Source: Thermoleophilaceae bacterium (GTDB lineage: Bacteria; Actinomycetota; Thermoleophilia; Solirubrobacterales; Thermoleophilaceae). From it: DNA of 64,000 nucleotides. Positions 33,215-41,749 of this stretch are shown here, piece after piece. The notes under the pieces were generated by a model, which saw only the letters and a program-made list of their open reading frames with translations, was not told the DNA's origin and made no database searches. Numbering within the stretch: the stretch's first letter is position 1; each line of letters begins with the position of its first letter. The DNA is taken from assembly GCA_036378175.1 (NCBI GenBank), contig DASUWY010000016.1, positions 1-64,000 on the forward strand. The letters are read 5' to 3'. The translations under genes and the position numbers were made by a program.

Positions 33215-34546
33215 CTACGCCAGCACCCGTTCCAGCCCGACCGCTCTCGATCCCTTCACGAGCACCCTGTCGCCCGGCTGCGCCAGCTCCTCGAGCAGCG
33301 CTCCGGCCTCCTCGGGTGTGGCCACCGCATAGGTGGGCCCGTCGAACCGGTCGCCGAAAGGCACGGCCTCCTCGCCCACCGTCACAAGAACGTCGATGCC
33401 GCGCGCAGCCGCGTGCTCGCCGATCTCGCGGTGGAAGCGGGCGCTTTCCGGGCCGAGCTCGGCCATCGTGCCGAGAATCGCCAGCCGGCGCTCCGCCGCG
33501 CTGTCGGCCAGGTGATCGAGTGCGGCTCGCATGGACATCGGGTTGGCGTTGTAGCAGTCATTGACCACGGTCACGCCGCCATCGAGCTGCACGATCTCGC
33601 CTCGATAGGACGAGAACTCGGGCTCCACGCGGCCACTGGGCCGGATGCCGAGCGCGATCGCGGCGCCAACGGCCGCGAGCGTGTTGACCAGGTTGTAGGG
33701 CTCCTCGTAGGCGAGGTCGAGCTCGATCTGCTGCCCGCGAGCGGCGATCCTGGCGCGTCCGGCGTCGAAGCTCTCGAGGGTTACATCGCCGCCGTCTCCG
33801 AAGGTGATGACCTCGTGCTCCTCGCGCAGATGCGGGTCGAGCAGCGGCTCGTTCACCGGCACCACCACCGCGCCGTCGGGGCGAAGGTCGCGGATCAGCT
33901 CCGCTTTCGCGGCGGCCACGCGCTCCACGGTGCCGAGCAGCTCGAGGTGCACAGGCCCCACGTTCACGATCACGCCGACGTCCGGCTCGGCGATCGCCAC
34001 GAGCTCGGCGATCTGGCCCTCGCCCCGCATCGCCATCTCGAGCACGAGCGCCTCCACCCCGCGCTCCGCGGCGAGGATCGAGAGCGGGAGGCCGATCTCG
34101 GTGTTCCAGTTCTGGCGGTTGGCGTGCACCTGCAGGCCACTGCCGGCGAGCAGGGCGCGCAGGATGTCCTTCGTCGAGGTCTTGCCGGTGGAGCCGGTGA
34201 TCCCCACCACCGGGCAGCCGAGCTCGCGGCGCCACTCGCGAGCCAAGCCGTGGAGGGCGTGAAGGGTGTTGTCCGCGGCGATCACGGGCGCGCCGCCGGC
34301 GCCGGTTGAGGCCAGTTCCTCGGCTCGGTGCGGGCCCACGAGCGCGCCCCAGGCGCCCGCCTGGAGCGCTTGTGCGGCGAACTCGCCGCCGTCCGCGCTC
34401 GCTCCCACGAGGCCCACGAACAGGTCGCCCGGCTGGACGTCGCGGGAGTCCACCACGGCTCGTCGCGGCCCGGGCCCGCCGGCATCGCCGGCCACCAGGC
34501 GGCCGCCAGCCGCCTCCGCCACCCATGCGGCCTCGCGGTCGATCAC
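33215..34546 (-). CDS. murF: UDP-MurNAc-tripeptide-D-Ala-D-Ala ligase
   Basis: A 443-residue Mur ligase. P-loop GITGSTGKTSTKDIL, ALVLEMAMRGEGQIAELV, and VVNDCYNANPMSMRAALD in the C-terminal domain are MurF signatures. It joins D-Ala-D-Ala to the tripeptide precursor. The ATG overlaps the murE stop (ATGA at 34543-34546), so the two ligases are translated together. Confidence 0.96.
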   Translation of the reverse strand: MIDREAAWVAEAAGGRLVAGDAGGPGPRRAVVDSRDVQPGDLFVGLVGASADGGEFAAQALQAGAWGALVGPHRAEELASTGAGGAPVIAADNTLHALHGLAREWRRELGCPVVGITGSTGKTSTKDILRALLAGSGLQVHANRQNWNTEIGLPLSILAAERGVEALVLEMAMRGEGQIAELVAIAEPDVGVIVNVGPVHLELLGTVERVAAAKAELIRDLRPDGAVVVPVNEPLLDPHLREEHEVITFGDGGDVTLESFDAGRARIAARGQQIELDLAYEEPYNLVNTLAAVGAAIALGIRPSGRVEPEFSSYRGEIVQLDGGVTVVNDCYNANPMSMRAALDHLADSAAERRLAILGTMAELGPESARFHREIGEHAAARGIDVLVTVGEEAVPFGDRFDGPTYAVATPEEAGALLEELAQPGDRVLVKGSRAVGLERVLA

Positions 34547-35967
34547 GCGCCCACCCCGAGCGCCTGGCGCAGCGCCTCGCGCGCAACCGTCACGTCGTCA
34601 AACGGCTCCTTGCGGCCGCCCTCGAACTCCTGCCCCTGCTCGTGGCCCTTCCCCGCGATCACCACCACGTCGCCTGGCGCCGCGCTCTCCACCGCCACCG
34701 CGATCGCGCGGCGGCGGTCCACCTCGCGCTCGGCCCCGGCGCTGGTACCGGCCAGCACCTCGTCCACGATCGCATCGGGATCCTCGGAGCGCGGATTGTC
34801 CGAGGTGACGATCACCCGGTCCGCCAGGCGGCTAGCCGCCGCGCCCATCAGCGGGCGCTTTGCCCGGTCGCGATCGCCGCCGGCCCCGAACACCACATGC
34901 AGCCGCCCGCTCGTGATCTCTCGGGCGGCGCGCAGCACGTTCTCGAGCGCCTCGGGCGTGTGTGCGTAGTCCACGAGCACGGTGAACTCCTGCCCCTCGT
35001 CCACCGGCTCGAAGCGGCCGGGCACGCGGTCGGCCTCCGCCAGACCGCGACGGATCGCCTCGGGCTCGATGCCGAGCCTGCGGGCCGCGGCTATCGCCGC
35101 GAGGGAGTTCTGCACGTTGAAGAGGCCGGGCAGGCGCGTGTGGATCTCGAGCGGGCCGTCCGGCGTCTCGCACAGGAACGAGGAGCCGGCCGGATCGAAG
35201 TGCACCTCGCGCGCGCGATAGTTCGCCTCGCGCTCGATCGCGTAGGTCACCGGCGCTTCGATCTCGCGCGCCAGCCGGCGCCCGTATTCGTCGTCCAGGT
35301 TCACCACCGACGGCGGCCCAGGCACTTCGAACAGCCTGCGCTTGGCGAGGTAGTACTCCTCCATCGTCTCGTGGAAGTCGAGGTGGTCCTGCGTGAGGTT
35401 CGTGAATACCCGGCAGGCGAACTCGATTCCCGCGGCGCGGCCCAGCGCGAGCGCGTGTGACGACACCTCGATCGCGCAGGCGCGGTCGCCCGCATCGAGC
35501 ATCCGCCGGAAGGTCGCCTGCAGGTCGATCGCCTCGGGTGTGGTGCGCTCCACCGGCTCCTCGAGCCCACCCACGACGGACTTCACCGTGCCGAGCAGGC
35601 CGGTCTGCACCCCGCCGGCCTCGAGCAGCGCGCGCACCAGGAAGGCGGTTGTGGTCTTCCCGTTCGTGCCGGTGATGCCCACCACGCGCAGCTCCTTCGT
35701 CGGATGCCTGTAGAAGCAAGCCGCCATCTCGGGCATCGCGGCGCGGGTGTCGGGCACGATCACCTCCGGTACGCCCAGGCCGAGCGGCCGCTCGCAGACG
35801 AGCGCGACGGCTCCGCGCTCCACCGCCTCGGGAGCGAAGTCATGCCCGTCGCTCGTGAATCCGCGCACGCAAAAAAAGAGCGTCCCTGGAGTGACGCTCG
35901 AACTGCGGTAGGCCAAAGCCGACACCTCTATATCGGGGCCGTTCCCCAACAGTTCCCGGAGGGTCAT
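34543..35967 (-). CDS. murE: UDP-MurNAc-L-Ala-D-Glu:meso-diaminopimelate ligase
   Basis: A 474-residue Mur ligase. P-loop VGITGTNGKTTTAFLV, LTQDHLDFHETMEEY, and in the C-terminal domain VTSDNPRSEDPDAI. The DNPR motif marks enzymes that add meso-diaminopimelate rather than lysine, so the peptidoglycan should be DAP-type. It lies 40 bp after ftsI; that gap shows no clear promoter. Confidence 0.97.
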   Translation of the reverse strand: MTLRELLGNGPDIEVSALAYRSSSVTPGTLFFCVRGFTSDGHDFAPEAVERGAVALVCERPLGLGVPEVIVPDTRAAMPEMAACFYRHPTKELRVVGITGTNGKTTTAFLVRALLEAGGVQTGLLGTVKSVVGGLEEPVERTTPEAIDLQATFRRMLDAGDRACAIEVSSHALALGRAAGIEFACRVFTNLTQDHLDFHETMEEYYLAKRRLFEVPGPPSVVNLDDEYGRRLAREIEAPVTYAIEREANYRAREVHFDPAGSSFLCETPDGPLEIHTRLPGLFNVQNSLAAIAAARRLGIEPEAIRRGLAEADRVPGRFEPVDEGQEFTVLVDYAHTPEALENVLRAAREITSGRLHVVFGAGGDRDRAKRPLMGAAASRLADRVIVTSDNPRSEDPDAIVDEVLAGTSAGAEREVDRRRAIAVAVESAAPGDVVVIAGKGHEQGQEFEGGRKEPFDDVTVAREALRQALGVGA

Positions 35968-36007
35968 GGTCGGCGGAGTCTAGGCCGTGGGAAGTACGGA
36001 ACCCCGC

Positions 36008-37645
36008 CTAGTTCGGTGGGATCTTCAGATACGGCAGCGCGAACGAGACGATCTTCTGGAAGGCCGGTGCCGCCACACTGCCGCCGTAGATGTCGCCCTG
36101 TGGCTCGTCCACCATCACGGCCACGAGCAGGCGCGGGTTGCGCGCGGGCGCGAAGCCCACGAACGAGGCGACGAACTTGGTCTTCGAATATCCACCGGCG
36201 TCCGGCTTCTGGGCGGTGCCGGTCTTGCCGGCGAGCACGTAGCCCGGCACGCTGGCCTCGGGCGCGGTGCCGCCTGGGGCGAGCACGCCCTCGAGCATCT
36301 TCGACACCGCCTCGGCAGTGCTCTTCTTGATCACGCGGCGAGCGGGCGCGGGATCGCCCTCCACGATGTGCGGGCGCACCATCACTCCGCCGTTCGCGAT
36401 CGCCGAGTAGGCGGCCGCCATCTGGATCGGGGTGACCGCCTCGCCCTGGCCGATTGGCAGGTTGCCCAGCGAGGAGCCGGAGTACTGGCTCGGCTTGAGC
36501 ACGATGCCCGGCGACTCGCCGGGGAGGTCCACGCCGGTGGGCTTGCCGAACCCGAACGCGCGCACCCACTTGTCGAAGCGGATCGGCCCGAGCCGCAGCC
36601 CGATCTTCACCGCGCCCACGTTCGACGACTGCGCGAGGATCTGCTTCACGGGAAGCGTCTCGGCACCGCGCGGCTCTGCGTCCTTGATCGTCCGGTCCGC
36701 CACCTGGATCGTGGGCGGCAGATAGAACGGCGTGTCCGGCGTGATCAGCCTGTCCTGCAGGGCGCCTGACACCGTCACGGCCTTGAACGTGGAGCCGGGC
36801 TCGTAGCTCGACTGCACCGCGCGGTTCTCCTGCGCGTAGGCTGGAGCGCTGCCCGGGTCGTTGGCGTCCACGCGCGGCCAGTTGGCCAGCGCGAGGATCG
36901 ACCCCTTGCGCGGGTCCATCACGAGCGCGGTCGCGCCCTTCGGCCGGTAGGTCTGCCCCACGCCGGCCAGCACCGCCTCCACCCGCTCCTGGATCGCGGA
37001 GTCGAGCGTTAGGTGCACGTCCTGCCCCGCGATCGCCTGCTTCTTCATCACGATGCTCACGGGGCGGCCGAGCGCGTCCTTCACCACCTGCTCCTCGCCG
37101 TCGGTGCCGCGCAGCGTCTTGTCGAAGTAGGACTCGAGGCCGGATAGGCCGGTGTTGTCCGTGCCCACGGTCCCGAGCACCTGCGAGGCGAGCGTGCCCT
37201 GCGGGTATCGGCGCCGCGGCTCGGTGACCGTGCCGATCCCGGTGATCTTCAGCTTGTCGACCGCCTGGCCCTTGCTGATGTCGATCTTCCGCGCGAGATA
37301 GACGAAGCCGCGGCTGCGGTCGGCGAGCTTGCGCAGCAGCTGATCCGGCGGGATCTTGAGGACGGACGAAAGCTGGTACGCCACCTTCGCCGGGTTCTTG
37401 ATCAGCAGCGGGTCCGCATAGATCGTGGCGGAGTCCTCGGAGACGGCCAGCGGGTTGCCGTGGTCATCGAGGATCGCGCCGCGCTTGGCGGACACGGTGA
37501 TGTCCTCGCTCTGCTGCGACAGCGCGCGCTGGCGTAGCGAGTGCGCCTTCACGGTGTCGAGCCAGAGGGCTCGCATCGCGATCAGGGCGAGGCAGAGGAG
37601 GAAGAGACCGAACAGCAGACCTATGCGCCGGTCCACGAGGCGCAT
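36008..37645 (-). CDS. ftsI: Septal peptidoglycan transpeptidase FtsI (PBP2b/PBP3 class)
   Basis: A 545-residue class B penicillin-binding protein. One N-terminal membrane anchor (about residues 8-28), a dimerisation/pedestal domain, and the transpeptidase domain with Ser285-x-x-Lys288 (YEPGSTFKAV), Ser340-x-Asn342 (AQSSNVG) and Lys474-Thr-Gly (LAGKTGTAQKP). It cross-links septal glycan made by FtsW. No PASTA repeats at the C-terminus. ATG 37645 lies two nt after the ftsL-like gene stop. Confidence 0.97.
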   Translation of the reverse strand: MRLVDRRIGLLFGLFLLCLALIAMRALWLDTVKAHSLRQRALSQQSEDITVSAKRGAILDDHGNPLAVSEDSATIYADPLLIKNPAKVAYQLSSVLKIPPDQLLRKLADRSRGFVYLARKIDISKGQAVDKLKITGIGTVTEPRRRYPQGTLASQVLGTVGTDNTGLSGLESYFDKTLRGTDGEEQVVKDALGRPVSIVMKKQAIAGQDVHLTLDSAIQERVEAVLAGVGQTYRPKGATALVMDPRKGSILALANWPRVDANDPGSAPAYAQENRAVQSSYEPGSTFKAVTVSGALQDRLITPDTPFYLPPTIQVADRTIKDAEPRGAETLPVKQILAQSSNVGAVKIGLRLGPIRFDKWVRAFGFGKPTGVDLPGESPGIVLKPSQYSGSSLGNLPIGQGEAVTPIQMAAAYSAIANGGVMVRPHIVEGDPAPARRVIKKSTAEAVSKMLEGVLAPGGTAPEASVPGYVLAGKTGTAQKPDAGGYSKTKFVASFVGFAPARNPRLLVAVMVDEPQGDIYGGSVAAPAFQKIVSFALPYLKIPPN

Positions 37646-37647
37646 GG

Positions 37648-38400
37648 TTAGGGTCCCACTCCCCCGCTGACCGGCGCAGAGGGCTGAGTTGCGGAGGGCG
37701 GAGTTGCAGACTGTGGGGTCGTCGTGGCGCCGCTTGGTCCCGTCGTGCCCGTGGACGTCGGCGTCGTGGTGGTGCTTGTGGGTGTTGTCGTGGTCGTCGG
37801 GGTGGTGGTGCCGTTCGCTCCTGCGGGAGCAGGTGCTGTGCCTGCCGGCTGCACGGTCTGCGGGGTTGCCGCCGGTGGCGGCACGGGCTGCGGGCTCGTC
37901 ATGCGCTGCGAGGCGCGCTCGGCATTGCCCAGGCGCGCCTTCAGGTAGCGCACCTCACCGGGGGCCGGCAGCACCATGCCGTCCGCGGCGGCGGCCTGCT
38001 GGATGCGGTCGCTCGACGCGAGCCGCGCCTCCTCGAGCAGCAGCCGCGCGTTCTCCTGCTTGAGCGCGGTTGCGCGCGCGCTCGTGGTCGCGATCGAGCG
38101 GTTGAGGCGCAGCACGTCGACGTTGAAGAACACGATCCCCACGAGCAGCACCCCGATCAGCAGAACCCAGGCGCGGCCACGCAACAGGCGATCGAGCAGG
38201 CCCTGAGTTACGGGGCCGAGGCGCGGGAACTCGAGCCGCTGCGGAAGCGGCAGCACGCGCGCGCCCGCGGACGCGGCGGTTGCGCCCGCGCGTGCGGGGC
38301 CCGACACGCGCCGAGCCGGACGGGCGGTGCGCGGAGCACGCCGCGGCGCCTGGCGCGGCAGCGGGGCGGTGCGGGCGGCCGCTGTGCCTGCGCGCGGCAT
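37648..38400 (-). CDS. FtsL-like division protein with long Thr/Pro-rich C-terminal tail
   Basis: A 250-residue bitopic protein in the position of ftsL between rsmH and ftsI. An Arg/Ala-rich cytoplasmic part (1-75) is followed by a membrane helix (about 78-93), a coiled coil (LNRSIATTSARATALKQENARL) and a conserved-looking VLPAPGEVRYL motif. From about residue 170 the protein is a Thr/Pro/Gly tail ending SATPPSATQPSAPVSGG, partly encoded by repeat DNA shared with ftsQ. FtsL bridges FtsQ and FtsI/FtsW. The ATG overlaps the rsmH stop (TGATG). Assigned by position and topology. Confidence 0.78.
   Translation of the reverse strand: MPRAGTAAARTAPLPRQAPRRAPRTARPARRVSGPARAGATAASAGARVLPLPQRLEFPRLGPVTQGLLDRLLRGRAWVLLIGVLLVGIVFFNVDVLRLNRSIATTSARATALKQENARLLLEEARLASSDRIQQAAAADGMVLPAPGEVRYLKARLGNAERASQRMTSPQPVPPPAATPQTVQPAGTAPAPAGANGTTTPTTTTTPTSTTTTPTSTGTTGPSGATTTPQSATPPSATQPSAPVSGGVGP
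37676..37712. repeat. Repeat DNA inside the 3' end of the ftsL-like gene
   Basis: GCGGAGGGCGGAGTTGC at 37691-37707 is identical to 23103-23119 in ftsQ. It is flanked by the similar words GAGGGCTGAGTT and GCAGACTG. It encodes QSATPPSATQPS. Confidence 0.65.
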
Positions 38401-39344
38401 CAGCCCTCCACCCCCAGCTTGCGGGCCACCCGGAGCTTGCCGGACGCCGCCCGCGGGTTGGCCGCCACCTCACCCGCCGTGGGAGCGACGGCCCTGCTCG
38501 TGAGAAGCTCCGCCTCGGGCTCGCGCCCGCACACGCACACCGGGAAGTCCGGCGGGCACACGCAGCCGCGCGCGCGGTCGGCGAGGAAGCGCTTCACGCG
38601 CCTGTCCTCGAGGGAATGGAACGAGATTGCGGCGAGGCGCCCGCCGTCGCGCAGCAGATCCCACGCGCCAGGCAGGCCACGGTCGAGCGCGCCGAGCTCG
38701 TCGTTCACCGCGATGCGGATCGCCTGGAACACTCGCTTGGCGGGGTGCCCGCGCCCGAAGGCCGTCGCCGCCGGCACGGCCCCCTTGATGGTGTCCACGA
38801 GGTCGAACGTGGTTTCGAGCGGAGCGTCCCGTCGCCTGCGCACGATCGCCCGCGCGATCTGCCCCGCGAAGCGCTCCTCGCCGTAGCTGCGGAACAGCTT
38901 CGCGAGCCGGCTCTCGTCCCAGTCGTTCACCACATCGCGGGCGCTCAGCTCCTGATCCGGATCCATCCGCATGTCGAGCGGCGCGTCGTACGAGTAAGAG
39001 AAGCCGCGCTCCCAGGTGTCCACCTGCATGGACGAGATCCCGAGGTCGAGGTAGACGATGTCCGCCCGCAGGCCCTCATCGCGAAGCAGCTCGAGGCCCT
39101 CGGCGTAGTCCATCCGCAGGAAGCGGGTCTGGCAGTGCGCCTCGCGCGCGAACTCCTCGAAGCGCTCCTCGGCCGCCGGGTCGCGATCGATCGCGATGAG
39201 CGTGCCGGTGGGGCCGATGCGGTCGGCGATCAGGCGCGCGTGGCCACCGCCGCCGAAGGTGCAGTCCACCACCGTCTCGCCCGGGTGCGGATCGGTGAAC
39301 TCGATCAGCTCACCGGCCAGAACCGGGACGTGCGTGCGTGTCAT
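38400..39344 (-). CDS. rsmH: 16S rRNA (cytosine-1402 N4) methyltransferase
   Basis: A 314-residue RsmH (MraW). SAM-binding VDCTFGGGGHARLI, VYLDLGISSMQVD, and ISFHSLEDRRVKRFLADRARGC (ISFHSLEDRRVKRF) are diagnostic. A Cys-rich segment CVCPPDFPVCVCG follows. It methylates C1402 in the 16S decoding centre. ATG 39344 lies one base after the mraZ stop; a TTG at 39362 would add six residues. Confidence 0.97.
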   Translation of the reverse strand: MTRTHVPVLAGELIEFTDPHPGETVVDCTFGGGGHARLIADRIGPTGTLIAIDRDPAAEERFEEFAREAHCQTRFLRMDYAEGLELLRDEGLRADIVYLDLGISSMQVDTWERGFSYSYDAPLDMRMDPDQELSARDVVNDWDESRLAKLFRSYGEERFAGQIARAIVRRRRDAPLETTFDLVDTIKGAVPAATAFGRGHPAKRVFQAIRIAVNDELGALDRGLPGAWDLLRDGGRLAAISFHSLEDRRVKRFLADRARGCVCPPDFPVCVCGREPEAELLTSRAVAPTAGEVAANPRAASGKLRVARKLGVEG

Positions 39345-39345
39345 G

Positions 39346-39780
39346 TCAAGAAGGATGGCCAAGGCTCTCTGCGATCTCGACGATCTCTGCGCTCAGCTCG
39401 TCCTGGTCGGCAAGCCACTTCTCGCGATCCCAGACCTGAAGGTGGTCGATCACGCCCACGAGGACCACGTCCTTCGTGATCTCGCCGTGCGCGAGCAGTG
39501 CCGGGTTGAGCGTGACGCGGCCGGCCGAATCCAGCTCGGAGTCGAACGAGCCGCCCGCGAAGAAGCGCGTGAGCTTGCGGCGCTCCGCGCTGAGCGGGTT
39601 GAGGCCCGACAGGAAGGCATCGGTGTGGCGCTCGAAGGCGTCCGGAGTCCAGATCGCGACGCAGGGCTCGAGCGCCTTCGCAAGAACAACTCCGCCGGAG
39701 AAAGCGGCCCTGAACTTGGGCGGCACGTTGAGTCTGTTCTTTGCGTCGAGCGAATAGTCGAAATGGCCGCGGAACGCCAA
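39346..39780 (-). CDS. mraZ: Transcriptional regulator MraZ
   Basis: A 144-residue protein with two SpoVT/AbrB-like repeats: FRGHFDYSLDAKNRLNVPPKF and FDSELDSAGRVTLNPALL (second DSAGR motif). MraZ binds TGGG repeats upstream of its own gene and represses the dcw cluster. The start appears to be TTG at 39780, giving MAFRGHFDYSL, the usual N-terminus; the nearby ATG at 39789 is in another frame. It is first gene of the cluster, with TGGG boxes about 95-105 nt upstream. Confidence 0.94.
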   Translation of the reverse strand: MAFRGHFDYSLDAKNRLNVPPKFRAAFSGGVVLAKALEPCVAIWTPDAFERHTDAFLSGLNPLSAERRKLTRFFAGGSFDSELDSAGRVTLNPALLAHGEITKDVVLVGVIDHLQVWDREKWLADQDELSAEIVEIAESLGHPS

Positions 39781-39866
39781 TTGCCCATGCCCTGAGCGCC
39801 GGGGAAGTGAGTGGACCGAAGTGGCGGAGTGGGAGGAGCCCCGCCACTCCGGTCCGTGATGTCGGC

Positions 39867-39887
39867 ACTGTACCCCACTTTCCCCCA
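39867..39887 (-). promoter_or_regulatory. mraZ: mraZ promoter -10 element with two MraZ boxes
   Basis: On the minus strand TGGG (39887..39884), six nt, TGGG (39877..39874), then TACAGT (39872..39867). The second TGGG sits in AAAGTGGGG. TGGG repeats six nt apart are the known binding pattern of MraZ, so this is probably the autoregulated promoter of the dcw cluster. TACAGT also serves as the ftsZ -10. Confidence 0.75.
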
Positions 39888-39914
39888 CCCTGCAACACAT
39901 TTCTCCACCGGATG

Positions 39915-39970
39915 CACCGAATTTCCCACCGGCGGGGTAGTTGCCGCTTTGTAGAGCGGGAAATTCGGTG
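39915..39970. repeat. 13-bp perfect inverted repeat upstream of mraZ
   Basis: CACCGAATTTCCC (39915-39927) and GGGAAATTCGGTG (39958-39970) are perfect complements around 30 nt. AT-rich arms stand out in this sequence. Lies between the mraZ promoter and the tadC stop codon; it may be a terminator-like stem for tadC transcripts or a regulator site. Confidence 0.65.
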
Positions 39971-40005
39971 GGGCACAGGGCATAGGGCGTAGGGGCATCG
40001 GGCGG
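39971..40005. repeat. GGGCAYA tandem repeat (second locus)
   Basis: GGGCACA, GGGCATA, GGGCGTA and GGGGCATC follow each other directly after the 13-bp inverted repeat. The same 7-mer family forms the terminator at 27134-27184. Confidence 0.6.
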
Positions 40006-40058
40006 TGGTTCTGTTGCAGCTGCGCTCCCTGCAAGCGTCTTTGCAGGAAACGGCCGGA

Positions 40059-40892
40059 TCAGACGGGTGATCCGCTCCCGTTCAGGAGTGCGGCTGCCAG
40101 GGCTGCCGCTACGAGCAGCAGGACGGAGGGCACAAGTAGGAGCGCGACCACGAGCTGGATCTTTGGCGCTGCTCTGGCGGCCTCTTCCTGGATGCGGCGG
40201 CGCCGGGCCGAGCGGGCGTCGCGGGCCTGCGCATCCAGGGTTGCCGCGAGTGGGGCGCCGTGGCGCGCCGCGCGTTTTATTGCCGCCGCGAGGGCCTCGA
40301 TCTCTGGAAGCGGTGCGCGGCGGACCAGCGAGTCGAGCGCCCGTGTGAGCGGCACCCCCAGCGCTGTCTCGCGGCCCACCGCCCGCCAGTCCCGGGCCAG
40401 GGGTCCTCGGGTTCTCTCCCCCACCTCGCCCAGCGCGGCGCCGAGGGACAGGCCCGACTCCACCGTCACGCGCAGGAGGTCGAGCATCGCGGGCAGCTCG
40501 CGGCGGATCCGCCTTGCTCGTTGACGTGCCCGGCGGTTGAGCCAGAGGTCGGGCGCCATGAAGCCGGCGACCGGGGAGGCGATCACCGCAGCGATCCCGA
40601 GCCGGCCAGGGAGCACGGTGGCCACCGGCACACCGAGAAGCCCGCCCCCGAGCGCCGCCGCCACCTTCAACCCCATCGCCTCCCGCACACCGAGACCCCC
40701 GGGTGCCCCGGCAGCAGCTATGCGCGCCTCGAGCTCCCCGGGCGCCACCGCTGCCGGCCGCAGCCGCCTACCCACAGACAGCGCGATCGCCAGCAGCCGG
40801 CCCCCCTCGCGGGAGGAACGCGTGGCCGGCACCAGCGAGCCCATGCCGAGCACCGCCAGCGCGGCGGACACAAACGCAAGCGCCGCGCTCAT
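40059..40892 (-). CDS. tadC: Tad pilus inner-membrane platform protein TadC
   Basis: A 277-residue GspF/TadC-type protein. N-terminal hydrophobic segments precede RIRRELPAMLDLLRVTVESGLSLGAALGEV and the closing IQEEAARAAPKIQLVVALLLVPSVLLLVAAAL hydrophobic end. It forms the platform with TadB for Flp pilus assembly. ATG 40892 overlaps the tadB stop (ATGA). It is the last gene of cpaF-tadB-tadC; no pilin, prepilin peptidase or secretin-like gene follows in the window. Confidence 0.88.
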   Translation of the reverse strand: MSAALAFVSAALAVLGMGSLVPATRSSREGGRLLAIALSVGRRLRPAAVAPGELEARIAAAGAPGGLGVREAMGLKVAAALGGGLLGVPVATVLPGRLGIAAVIASPVAGFMAPDLWLNRRARQRARRIRRELPAMLDLLRVTVESGLSLGAALGEVGERTRGPLARDWRAVGRETALGVPLTRALDSLVRRAPLPEIEALAAAIKRAARHGAPLAATLDAQARDARSARRRRIQEEAARAAPKIQLVVALLLVPSVLLLVAAALAAALLNGSGSPV

Positions 40893-41749
40893 CCGCGCAC
40901 GCGCGCCAGCCTGCGAATCGCCACAGCGGCCACCACCTGCAGCACCAAAGCGAACCCCGCGAGCCAGAGCGTGAGAAAGGAACCCGCCAGCCCGGCCAGG
41001 TAGCCGGGGCTCGCCAGCTCGGCGAGCAGCGCCCCGCCGAGCGGCAGGAGCACCACCACCAGGCCGGTGAAGCGAGCCTGCGCTGTGGCGGCGCGCGCCT
41101 CGTCCAGCAACCTTGTGTGATCGTCGAAGGCCGCCGCGCAGTCGCGAAGGAGACGCGCGAGGTCTCCGCCCGCGCGCTGCTGCAGCAGGCACGCGGCCAC
41201 GAGCGTGTCGACCCGCTGCGATCTCACCCGCGCGCGAAACTCGTCGAGCGCCGCATCCGTGGGCGACCCGAGTGCAAGCTCGCCCGCGAGGCGGCGCAGC
41301 TCCCGTCCGGCCGCCCCCGGCACCCCTCCGCGCGCGGCCTCAAGCACCGCACCGCGGAGCGAGTGCCCGCCGGCCAGCGCATCCGCGAGCGCGCCGGCCA
41401 CCGCCGCCGCGCCGGCGTCGACGGCGCGGCGGTGACGCTCCCGCCTGGCCCGCAGGGCCCGCGCGGCTCCGAACGGCGCGCACGCGCCCAACGCAACACC
41501 GGCGATCGGCCCGATCAACAGAGCTCCCAGGACAAAGGACGCCGCGGCGGCCGCAGCGAGCAGCCGCCGCCGCTCGATCACTCCCGGATCACGCCCCTCC
41601 CGCCCGACCCGCGCCACGGCGTCGGCGAGGCCCCCGGCGAGCGCCGGAGCGCGCGCCGCCAGCAGCCGCCACCACGCTGGCACGAGCTGTGACAACGCGA
41701 GCGACGCCGCGCACCCGGCAGTGAAGGCAAACGCGGCCGCGGCGCTCAT
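40889..41749 (-). CDS. tadB: Tad pilus inner-membrane platform protein TadB
   Basis: A 286-residue GspF-domain membrane protein, Ala/Arg-rich. Membrane segments near both ends and the cytoplasmic helical GspF core (LADALAGGHSLRGAVLEA, LLQQRAGGDLARLLRDCAAAF) match TadB. With TadC it transmits the work of the CpaF ATPase. Overlaps cpaF and tadC by four nt at each end. Confidence 0.85.
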   Translation of the reverse strand: MSAAAAFAFTAGCAASLALSQLVPAWWRLLAARAPALAGGLADAVARVGREGRDPGVIERRRLLAAAAAASFVLGALLIGPIAGVALGACAPFGAARALRARRERHRRAVDAGAAAVAGALADALAGGHSLRGAVLEAARGGVPGAAGRELRRLAGELALGSPTDAALDEFRARVRSQRVDTLVAACLLQQRAGGDLARLLRDCAAAFDDHTRLLDEARAATAQARFTGLVVVLLPLGGALLAELASPGYLAGLAGSFLTLWLAGFALVLQVVAAVAIRRLARVRG

